The notes under the pieces were generated by a model. That model was not told the DNA's origin. It was given only the letters and a program-made list of their open reading frames with translations, and made no database searches. This document shows positions 13,544 through 20,142 of a stretch of 34,817 nucleotides of DNA, in pieces (within the stretch, counting starts at the first letter, position 1; each line of letters starts with the position of its first letter). Both the position numbers and the translations under genes were made by a program. Source of the stretch: CAZBGQ01 sp964491515 (GTDB lineage Bacteria > Patescibacteriota > Gracilibacteria > UBA1369 > UBA12473); NCBI GenBank assembly GCA_964491515.1, contig CAZBGQ010000018.1, forward strand, positions 1 to 34,817, given 5' to 3'.

Positions 13544-14269
13544 TTAAAGCGCCTCGATTAAAGGTCTCACAAAGCCCTGATGAGAATCGTGTGAATACAG
13601 AAATGCGTAGACCCCCAATCCTTTACGTGCAACCAAGTAAACGGTATTAAATTTACCTCCATGATTGAAGTAAAAAGACCCGTCTCCATACTTGTTATTT
13701 TCATTGATATCCCCTAAAGGAGAAGTAAGCCCGGTCTGCCGGAGGCCTTCATAGGCGGCAAAAGTTTGTATATCGTTTTCTCCTTGGATTTCATAAATAG
13801 TAGCCACAAAATTGGGGCCATCAAATATTGTGTGCTCCAAAACTAAAAAATTAGTGAGTTCATCAGAACGCTCCCAAAACCCATAGAAAAGTCCGTCGAA
13901 TTTAATAGTTTCCAGTCTCGGTTCCAACAGATCAAAAGAAGCAATAAGTTCTTGGTTAATAGCACCTTCAAGTTCGGAAGCTACAATTACCTCTTTCGTC
14001 ACAGGCTCTTCCTCCACGATTGCCTCCTCAAGTGTTACCGTAACTTCCTCCTCGTCTTCCGCAAGCTCCGAGATAACCTCCACTTCCTCATCCCCTCGTA
14101 GTTCCGGATCCTCATCAGCAGGGACCGGATCATCCACCACCGCAATAGGCGATTCACTAACGATTTCAGGAGCATAGTCCTCACTCAAGTAGTCATTGAG
14201 CACTAAATCTGCCACCACAAAAAGAACCATGATGGACAAGATGATGGTGAAAATGGTGAATTTATGCAT
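13544..14269 (-). CDS. Hypothetical membrane-anchored protein with an acidic linker
   Basis: Not recognised. The 241-aa protein has an N-terminal hydrophobic segment (about residues 4-24) that acts as a signal anchor. A very acidic linker rich in Glu, Asp, Pro and Val (about 28-100) follows, then a compact extracytoplasmic domain (about 105-241) rich in aromatic residues. This would be a globular domain held away from the membrane on a flexible stalk (inference). It starts 12 bases after nusG and is followed by the rplK promoter, so it belongs to the secE-nusG transcript. No family is assigned to the domain. Confidence 0.75.
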   Translation of the reverse strand: MHKFTIFTIILSIMVLFVVADLVLNDYLSEDYAPEIVSESPIAVVDDPVPADEDPELRGDEEVEVISELAEDEEEVTVTLEEAIVEEEPVTKEVIVASELEGAINQELIASFDLLEPRLETIKFDGLFYGFWERSDELTNFLVLEHTIFDGPNFVATIYEIQGENDIQTFAAYEGLRQTGLTSPLGDINENNKYGDGSFYFNHGGKFNTVYLVARKGLGVYAFLYSHDSHQGFVRPLIEAL

Positions 14270-14281
14270 GAAAAAGAATTA

Positions 14282-14827
14282 TTACTTCTTCTTTACCTGC
14301 GTAAAGTCAAGTTCAACCGGAGTCTCACGACCGAAAATCGTGATGAGTACTTTGACTTTTCCTTTTTCATTATCAATCTGATTGATGACACCATCGTAGT
14401 TAGCAAACGGACCATCAAGTACCACGACAGGATCACTCTTCTGGAATTCGATTTTGAATTTAGGATCAGTTTCACCCATGTGACGTCGTACTACTTTCCA
14501 TTCCTCAGCAGAGACAGGAACTGGAATAGTGCCAGAACCTACAAATCCAGTGACATTAGGCGTATTCCGAACAACATACCAAGATTCGTCATCCACGGTC
14601 ATATCAACAAGTACATATCCAGGGAAAAGACGTTTCTTCTCGGTCTTAGGTTGACCCTTTTTCATAACAATCTGAGTTTCCTTGGGGACCACCACATCAA
14701 AAATCTTATCCTGCATATTCATTGTTTCGAGACGTTGGAGCAGTGCTTCGCGAACAGCATCTTCATATCCAGAATAGGTGTGGATAGCATACCAATTTCG
14801 ACCTGTGTTTTTTGCTTGTTTAGCCAT
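14282..14827 (-). CDS. nusG: Transcription termination/antitermination factor NusG
   Basis: NusG binds RNA polymerase through its NGN domain, and its KOW domain contacts Rho or ribosomal protein S10. The 181-aa length is typical. NGN features are NWYAIHTYSGYEDAVREALL at the start, LFPGYVLVDM near 87-96 and VRNTPNVTGFVG near 104. The KOW part carries DPVVVLDGPFANYDGVI followed by the expected beta strands. It lies 12 bases after secE. The start (MAKQAKN...) has no Shine-Dalgarno; the spacer is pyrimidine-rich. Confidence 0.98.
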   Translation of the reverse strand: MAKQAKNTGRNWYAIHTYSGYEDAVREALLQRLETMNMQDKIFDVVVPKETQIVMKKGQPKTEKKRLFPGYVLVDMTVDDESWYVVRNTPNVTGFVGSGTIPVPVSAEEWKVVRRHMGETDPKFKIEFQKSDPVVVLDGPFANYDGVINQIDNEKGKVKVLITIFGRETPVELDFTQVKKK

Positions 14828-14839
14828 GAATTGAAAAGA

Positions 14840-15037
14840 TTAAAAGAGACCCATGAGTTCACGAATTCCCAAATTAAAGACATAATCGAGGACACCTAGA
14901 AGAATCGCAAACAACAAACTAAACACCAATGTGATGATGGTGAGCTGAATAGTCTGTTCTTTGGTTGGCCACACAACTTTGCGAAGCTCCTCAATACTAT
15001 CGGTAAAATAGGTAACGATGGGGTTGGATTTTTTCAT
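14840..15037 (-). CDS. secE: Preprotein translocase subunit SecE
   Basis: SecE clamps SecY in the membrane translocon. The 65-aa protein is the short single-span type. A cytoplasmic amphipathic part with EELRKVVWPTKEQT (about 17-30) carries the conserved Trp-Pro. One transmembrane helix (about 33-56) follows. It heads the secE-nusG order found throughout bacteria. A promoter (15093-15120) and a hairpin with a short T-run (15062-15077) lie in front of it, so its leader may be attenuated. Confidence 0.96.
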   Translation of the reverse strand: MKKSNPIVTYFTDSIEELRKVVWPTKEQTIQLTIITLVFSLLFAILLGVLDYVFNLGIRELMGLF

Positions 15038-15061
15038 AATTAGTGGGGTGGGAGTAGCTTT

Positions 15062-15077
15062 AAAAGGCCCTCGGGCC
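15062..15077 (-). terminator. Hairpin with short T-run in front of secE
   Basis: Minus strand: GGCC, GAGG-type turn, GGCC within GGCCCGAGGGCC, then TTTT. It lies between the 788-aa gene and secE but downstream of the probable secE promoter, so it may end the upstream message and also attenuate secE. The T-run is only four bases long, so termination would be weak. Confidence 0.45.
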
Positions 15078-15092
15078 AGTTACTGAACGTAT

Positions 15093-15120
15093 TCTATAAG
15101 AGACCCCCACGAAATTGCAA
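15093..15120 (-). promoter_or_regulatory. Probable promoter of secE-nusG
   Basis: Minus strand: TTGCAA (15115-15120), 16-bp spacer, TATAGA (15093-15098); TAGAAT at 18 bp is an alternative. The leader of about 49 bases would contain the hairpin at 15062-15077. Confidence 0.55.
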
Positions 15121-15149
15121 GGGAAAATTGCATAAATTAAGGAATATGA

Positions 15150-17516
15150 CTAGGCCGCTTCCATAAGCCTAAGCTCACCGAGTCGTTCAGTGATCCCTTT
15201 TTCCTCTTGATCAAATACTTGAAGTTGAGCCCTTAAATCCTCGATGCGTTGTTCCCTTTTGTAAGAGCTTGATAGTGCACGCTTGGCACGAGCAAGGAAT
15301 CCCTTAGGTTTAGCTTCGAGGGCCTCGATTTCATCTTCAATCCTAGCCATTTGGGCCGGGAGCACATCTTTGCGGTTCTGGAGATGGGCCCATTCATTGG
15401 GATCAAGTGGTTCAATGCCCTTATGGTGACGTGACTTATTAATACCAGCCAAAATTAAATCATGACTAAGCGGATCCCTTCTTCTCAGTTCATCCAAGCT
15501 AGAACGCTTTATCTGTCTCAATGTAGAGCGAGCATCCGCATTTGCCAAGACAAGATTACTGGGGTCAACTCCTTGTGTAATTGACTTGTTTGGACTGTCC
15601 GCACCAACTTTTGCTTTGGCTCCTAAGACTTCCCTTGGCACTCCTTCCGGCGGAAGCGAACTCATAGCTGATCGTAAAAGAAAGCTACGCCCCACCTCTT
15701 CCTCCAGTCTTTGTCGGCGCTCTCTCCAGTCACTCCACTGTGGTACTTCAGGCGATAACAGAGAACCTCCGGAGGTAGGAGAAAGTGTTGGCTCCGGTCT
15801 TTTTGCTTTCGGAGCAGGGGATGACACTGGCTTTGGAACTACACTTGGGAAGGCCGCGACTTCAGGCACGGCGACGCCTGCGAACGTAAGAGGTTGGGCG
15901 TCCATATGTAGTTTTGGATCAACTGGAATCACCACATCCTTAAGTTTGGATGTAATTCGATCAATAGGCCTGGTATACATCTCCGTTTCTACATCAGCTA
16001 GTTGGGCAAGAGTGGAACCATAGTCTTTTTGCTTAGCATTAAATAAACCAGCCCAATAGGCCCGCTCCTCAGGTTTTCGCGCCTTATCCACACGTTGCAT
16101 AAGTGTCTGAAGTCCACCTTCAATCTCATAAATAATAGCAGTGAGCTGCTGACGTTTAGGCTCCAGTCGGATCTCAGGTGTCCGATGTGCATTAACACGT
16201 TCACGAATAGCAACCAGCTCATCATCGACATGTCTAAGTGCGGCTTTTGTATAGTTCACGACCCGGAGGGCCTCAACAACCTGTTTGCGCGCCGCCAGAT
16301 GTCTCTGTTGATGCTGCTTATTCCGGCCAAATAGGTCTCTCATCCATTTTCTCGCTCGACCTCCGTTCTCGAAAATCACTTCCGCTGCTTGAGATTCTGC
16401 AAGCTTTTGGTCTGCAACTTCCAATTTAGATGCCAGTCGATGTCGATCCAGAGTTAATTCTACTTCAGATCTTTCCGGAGGAGTTGCTGCTCCTAGTGCT
16501 GCAATCTCGGCAGGTTCGGGTTGGCTAGGTGCTTGTGCCGCAACGGGAGCTTCAACCTCAATTGGCGCTTCAACCTCAATTGGAGCTTCAACCTCAATTG
16601 GCGCTGCTGCCTCAACGGTCGGCTCTTCTTCTTGCGGGAGCGAATATTCTGCGGAACTTTGATCATCACCTGGCAATTCAAATTCTCCAGACACAACAGA
16701 AACATCATCCATCGTAGCGACATTCCCAGCAGCCATGACTTCCTCTCCAGTAGGGGGGGCTATAGGAAAAAAAGCACCCGTATCGACCACCTCTAAAGGT
16801 CCTACTCTCTCCGTGCTTGTCCATAATCCATTTGCTGCATCAACGTCGGGAACTTCTGCTACTGCTTCCGGGGGAAGGGGCGTTGGTGTCAGTACAATGG
16901 GCTCCTGTGGTCTAGCTTTTAGCTTGCCTAGGGATTGTGGCCTGTCCTTTTTTGAATGGATTCGAGCCTCAACAACTCTGATAAAAGATCGTCCGGCTTC
17001 AGTCAGTTCTCGTAAACTCCGGTCGGTAGGTTCAAGTCTCTCCGCACGGTAGTCTGCTTTGATTTGAGCTAAGAGAGAAGAATATTGCTTAATTGCGCTG
17101 GACTCTCCAACAGATAGATGGACTCGATGATTTAGTTCAAAGCGACCAAGCTCTTTGAGGAAACTCTTTGTCTCTAAAAAGTCTCCAAGCCGAACCTGAA
17201 GAAGGGGAAAACTTCCAAGAATTTCACGACCGAAAGAGATAAGCTCATGATAAGATTGCCTGATTGCTGCTGCATCCCTTGAGTCGCGAGCAGTCTCCGC
17301 AACTTCAAAAAAGCGACGACCATATTCGAGCGTTTCCTCTTGTGCCCGCGCTATTGTTTCTATTTCTGACGCACAGAAAATATCAGAATGGGCATCAAAA
17401 TCTAAAGAATCGCGTTCCAGCCGACTAAATAAATCACCAATTTGAAGATGAAGATCCCCTAGTGAAACCTCTTCTACTTCGCTAGTTTCTTCTGGTAGGG
17501 CTGGACGGAAAGACAT
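15150..17516 (-). CDS. Large coiled-coil hypothetical protein with acidic repeats (788 aa)
   Basis: Not recognised. No signal peptide or membrane segment is visible. Residues 1-200 are helical and charged. Residues 205-345 are low-complexity and rich in Pro, Glu and Ala, with IEVEAP repeated three times (DNA at 16546-16617). Residues 350-490 are coiled coil containing a short basic GG-x-RxxKW-type turn near 380. Residues 545-600 are again Pro-rich, and the C-terminal 120 residues form another coiled coil around a GFLxRxKR turn near 735. The 186-aa neighbour has the same helix-turn-helix element, so the two may be related or interact (inference). A promoter (17546-17574) overlaps the neighbour's terminator. 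A cytosolic scaffold or cytoskeletal role is possible but unproven. Confidence 0.75.
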   Translation of the reverse strand: MSFRPALPEETSEVEEVSLGDLHLQIGDLFSRLERDSLDFDAHSDIFCASEIETIARAQEETLEYGRRFFEVAETARDSRDAAAIRQSYHELISFGREILGSFPLLQVRLGDFLETKSFLKELGRFELNHRVHLSVGESSAIKQYSSLLAQIKADYRAERLEPTDRSLRELTEAGRSFIRVVEARIHSKKDRPQSLGKLKARPQEPIVLTPTPLPPEAVAEVPDVDAANGLWTSTERVGPLEVVDTGAFFPIAPPTGEEVMAAGNVATMDDVSVVSGEFELPGDDQSSAEYSLPQEEEPTVEAAAPIEVEAPIEVEAPIEVEAPVAAQAPSQPEPAEIAALGAATPPERSEVELTLDRHRLASKLEVADQKLAESQAAEVIFENGGRARKWMRDLFGRNKQHQQRHLAARKQVVEALRVVNYTKAALRHVDDELVAIRERVNAHRTPEIRLEPKRQQLTAIIYEIEGGLQTLMQRVDKARKPEERAYWAGLFNAKQKDYGSTLAQLADVETEMYTRPIDRITSKLKDVVIPVDPKLHMDAQPLTFAGVAVPEVAAFPSVVPKPVSSPAPKAKRPEPTLSPTSGGSLLSPEVPQWSDWRERRQRLEEEVGRSFLLRSAMSSLPPEGVPREVLGAKAKVGADSPNKSITQGVDPSNLVLANADARSTLRQIKRSSLDELRRRDPLSHDLILAGINKSRHHKGIEPLDPNEWAHLQNRKDVLPAQMARIEDEIEALEAKPKGFLARAKRALSSSYKREQRIEDLRAQLQVFDQEEKGITERLGELRLMEAA
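16546..16617 (-). repeat. 18-bp tandem repeat, four units, within the 788-aa gene
   Basis: Units start at 16546, 16564, 16582 and 16600. The first three differ only at one base and the fourth is diverged. They encode Ile-Glu-Val-Glu-Ala-Pro in frame, so slippage would change repeat number without a frameshift. Confidence 0.85.
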
Positions 17517-17545
17517 AAATATTTGATTAGCATCTACGGCCCCAA

Positions 17546-17574
17546 ATTGTAGAAAAAAAACGTCCTCCCGTCAA
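17546..17574 (-). promoter_or_regulatory. Promoter of the 788-aa gene inside the upstream terminator
   Basis: Minus strand: TTGACG (17569-17574), 17-bp spacer, TACAAT (17546-17551). The -35 box is exactly the six-base loop of the terminator hairpin at 17561-17582. The leader is about 23 bases. Confidence 0.6.
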
Positions 17575-17582
17575 GGAGAACG
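17553..17582 (-). terminator. Rho-independent terminator of the coiled-coil gene at 17605
   Basis: Minus strand: an 8-bp stem (CGTTCTCC with GGAGGACG, one G-T pair) around the loop TTGACG, then eight T. It lies 22 bases after the stop codon. Confidence 0.85.
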
Positions 17583-17604
17583 CCTTCTAAATCTAGTTGT
17601 AGGG

Positions 17605-18093
17605 TTAGGCTGCTGACGGCATTGACATCTTCCACGAGTGCCTAGCAAACCGCTCTTCTTGAGTCGAACGACGGTGTCTTAACTCTTCTAACTTATCTGT
17701 GGCTATTTGAAGAGAGGCTTCGACACGTTTTAATTGGACCTCGTTTTTACGAGTTTTCTCTGAATTGAAGCGATTAGACAAACGCTTTAAGAAGCGGAAT
17801 CCACCACGGGGCTCTAATTCATCCAAAAGATCGCGCTTCTGGATCTGAAGAGACTGAATGCGTTCTAATAATTGTTCAAATGTAGGACGAGGAATAGGAA
17901 CTTTCCCCATTGAAGGGGCCATTTTAGGAGTAGATGCAGGTTTTGGAGAAGGGAGAGGCTCCTCAGCTTGCTTAGGCACCGCTCCCATTAAAAGCTCAAA
18001 TCGCGGTCGCGATAAAAGTGGCAATGGAGGGGCTTGGAACGCCATCAGTGGTTCTGCTGGGTAGTAACATGAGGGGGAAGTTTCGAGTTGCAT
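17605..18093 (-). CDS. Coiled-coil hypothetical protein (162 aa)
   Basis: Not recognised. The first 70 residues are rich in Pro, Ala and Ser. Residues 75-150 are a charged coiled coil broken by a basic turn (RGGFRFLKRLSNRF), which resembles two elements in the 788-aa protein downstream. I chose the ATG at 18093; the frame is open to a GTG at 18165, but a promoter at 18101-18129 lies inside that extension. The -10 box is seven bases from the ATG, so the message is probably almost leaderless. A clean terminator follows (17553-17582). It is divergent from the surface cluster starting at 18225. Confidence 0.7.
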   Translation of the reverse strand: MQLETSPSCYYPAEPLMAFQAPPLPLLSRPRFELLMGAVPKQAEEPLPSPKPASTPKMAPSMGKVPIPRPTFEQLLERIQSLQIQKRDLLDELEPRGGFRFLKRLSNRFNSEKTRKNEVQLKRVEASLQIATDKLEELRHRRSTQEERFARHSWKMSMPSAA

Positions 18094-18100
18094 GATAGAA

Positions 18101-18129
18101 AAGTTATGAATTAACAACACCCCTTTCAA
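18101..18129 (-). promoter_or_regulatory. Promoter of the coiled-coil gene at 17605-18093
   Basis: Minus strand: TTGAAA (18124-18129), 17-bp spacer, TAACTT (18101-18106). The gap to the ATG is seven bases. Confidence 0.5.
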
Positions 18130-18170
18130 CGCACACGGAAAGATTGATCTTACAAAACCCTCCACACCTC

Positions 18171-18199
18171 TTTACATTTCTCGGTAAATTTGCTAAAAT
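18171..18199 (+). promoter_or_regulatory. Promoter of the pilin/PKD cluster
   Basis: TTTACA (18171-18176), 17-bp spacer, TAAAAT (18194-18199). The leader to the ATG at 18225 is about 18 bases. It serves the first two genes, whose gap is one base. Confidence 0.75.
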
Positions 18200-18224
18200 A
18201 TATAGATAAAATTAATACAAATAC

Positions 18225-19160
18225 ATGAAATCATCGAACTCTCAATCGTGGCTCAAATGGAGCTTGGTAGGAGGTCTTGGTTTTCTGGCAGTCATCGTCT
18301 ACTTTCTGATGACAAAAGAAGTGTCCTCAGCCGGTTTTGTGCCACTTCCGGATGCTAGCAATTTCGGAGAGCTTCCCAACCCTGAAGGAGAGGGACTTCA
18401 AAAAGGCTACAATACCGTATTTGAATTGGCACGTAATTTTAGATGGATCATTGCCACGGTAGCCATTCTGTTTATGGTAGTTTCAGGCGCAAAGATGGTC
18501 ATTCAAGGAGATAACGAAGAAGTAGCCACCAAACAAAAGGCGAACTTGCTATGGGGAGTAATAGGATTAGCCTTAATCATGATTGCCGGGCCCATCGCAG
18601 AAATAATGGACATGCAAGATGGTGGATTTCTTTCAGATGGAGACGAAATATCCAGTCGTGCTGGCCTATTCGATAATCAGGTAAACATTGTCATTATATT
18701 CATCAAATACATTGTGGGCAGCGTCGCGGTGCTATTCATGATTCGCTCCGGTGCCAAGCTGGTAATAGCGGGTGACTCAGAGGAAGTTTTGACTACAGAA
18801 AAGAAGAATCTAATGAGTGGAGTTTTTGCGCTGTTTATTATCATGCTGTCCAATACAATTGTGAAACAGGTTCTATTTAAGGCAGAAGCGCCAACAGAGG
18901 GAACTGCGGGGGCGACCGTCTCGTTTGATGTGGGAAGAGGAGTTCAAGAGATAGTCGGCATCACCAATTTCATTGTGACCTGGGCATCACCATTTGCGAT
19001 GTTTGCACTGATCATCGGAGCAATTATGTATGTGACTGCATTCGGAGACGAAGAAAGGACAGGGAAAGCAAAAAAAATTATTTTCAATTCTATCATGGCC
19101 TTGGTCATTATTTATGGGGCCTTTGCCATTGTATCTACCGTCATAAGCGGCGTTTTCTAA
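18225..19160 (+). CDS. Membrane protein of three tandem VirB2-like pilin units (1)
   Basis: The 311-aa protein has an N-terminal hydrophobic segment (about 11-29, signal or anchor) and three copies of a two-helix hairpin at about residues 69-128, 155-217 and 246-311. Each copy is a hydrophobic helix ending in a small-residue motif, a loop Gly-x-x-Glu-Glu...Lys, and a second helix. The third copy (YVTAFGDEERTGKAKKI) closely matches the single-unit TrbC/VirB2-like pilins common in CPR bacteria. Such pilins sit in the inner membrane before assembly. Fusion of three units in one chain is unusual. Whether it is assembled, or forms a membrane complex instead, cannot be told. The next gene, one base away, has the same architecture. 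Confidence 0.85.
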   Translation: MKSSNSQSWLKWSLVGGLGFLAVIVYFLMTKEVSSAGFVPLPDASNFGELPNPEGEGLQKGYNTVFELARNFRWIIATVAILFMVVSGAKMVIQGDNEEVATKQKANLLWGVIGLALIMIAGPIAEIMDMQDGGFLSDGDEISSRAGLFDNQVNIVIIFIKYIVGSVAVLFMIRSGAKLVIAGDSEEVLTTEKKNLMSGVFALFIIMLSNTIVKQVLFKAEAPTEGTAGATVSFDVGRGVQEIVGITNFIVTWASPFAMFALIIGAIMYVTAFGDEERTGKAKKIIFNSIMALVIIYGAFAIVSTVISGVF

Positions 19161-19161
19161 T

Positions 19162-20088
19162 ATGAAAAAAACACTCAAATCATTCCTGATAGTTACCCTA
19201 GTCTTAGTTGGGGTACTGGCATTGCACCAGCTGGCGAGCGCCACTGACTTTCGCGACGTATTAACAAATATTGGGGATAATACGAATCTGGAAAATTATG
19301 ATGACAAAATTCACGACAGTGCCACTGGGGAAGGAGGCGCACAAAACATCACCAGCGCTATTTTCTATGTGATTGATTTTACGAAATACGTTTTGGGCTC
19401 TATTGCAGTTCTAATGTTGATTCTAAATGCGGTCAAAATGGTCACCGCTGGTAAAGATTCAGAAGAAGAAATAACCAAAGAAAAAACCTTTCTCAAGTAC
19501 GCGCTCATGGGACTGGTTTTGGTATTTGTATCCGAGGAGGCGGTTAAGCTGGCATTTTTTGGAGAAGAAGGAAATGTGTTAGCAAGCGAAGAATCCGCGG
19601 CAGTATTCGGGGCAGCCGGTGGAAACGTATTCAAAGGAATCTACACGTTTGTTGAAGTCTTTATGGGATCCTTTGCTGTACTTATGATCGTGTTTTCTGC
19701 GCTTCAAATTCTTATTGGAGGAGGAAGCGAAGAAGCGGCCACAGCCGGGAAAAAGCGCATCTTCATTGCCAGTATTGGACTAGTGGTTATAGGTATTTCT
19801 GACCTGTTCATCAATGGAATCCTCTTTAAGGACCAAGGCAGTGAAATTGATGTAGAAGCAGGAAGAAACCTAATTGTAAGCATTTCAAATTTCCTTGTAT
19901 CCACCATTGCCACGATCGCGGTCCTTGCATTCGTGTACGCCGGATTCTTGTATATTCTTAACTTTGGAAATGAAGAAATGACAGGGAAAGCCAAGAAAAT
20001 CATGGGAGGTGCCGTCATTGGCATGGTTCTAGCCGCAGCTGCATTTGCAATTGTGTCAACGGTAATTCCAATGGTGGGGGCCCAATAA
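19162..20088 (+). CDS. Membrane protein of three tandem VirB2-like pilin units (2)
   Basis: A clear signal peptide (residues 1-27, cleavage after ASA) is followed by three pilin-like two-helix hairpins at about residues 70-130, 160-222 and 240-305. Loops read Gly-x-x-Ser-Glu-Glu in the first two and FGNEEMTGKAKKI in the third, which is nearly the same as the third loop of the preceding protein. The similar length and order show that the two genes arose by duplication. It starts one base after the upstream stop, so translation is probably coupled. The next gene has its own promoter just downstream (20091-20119). Confidence 0.85.
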   Translation: MKKTLKSFLIVTLVLVGVLALHQLASATDFRDVLTNIGDNTNLENYDDKIHDSATGEGGAQNITSAIFYVIDFTKYVLGSIAVLMLILNAVKMVTAGKDSEEEITKEKTFLKYALMGLVLVFVSEEAVKLAFFGEEGNVLASEESAAVFGAAGGNVFKGIYTFVEVFMGSFAVLMIVFSALQILIGGGSEEAATAGKKRIFIASIGLVVIGISDLFINGILFKDQGSEIDVEAGRNLIVSISNFLVSTIATIAVLAFVYAGFLYILNFGNEEMTGKAKKIMGGAVIGMVLAAAAFAIVSTVIPMVGAQ

Positions 20089-20090
20089 AA

Positions 20091-20119
20091 TTGAAAAAAT
20101 CTCTTATTTAAGGTAAAAT
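20091..20119 (+). promoter_or_regulatory. Promoter of the 1679-aa PKD protein gene
   Basis: TTGAAA (20091-20096), 17-bp spacer, TAAAAT (20114-20119). The leader to the ATG at 20143 is about 17 bases. Confidence 0.75.
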
Positions 20120-20142
20120 AACTAGATAAAAATAAAAATCAT

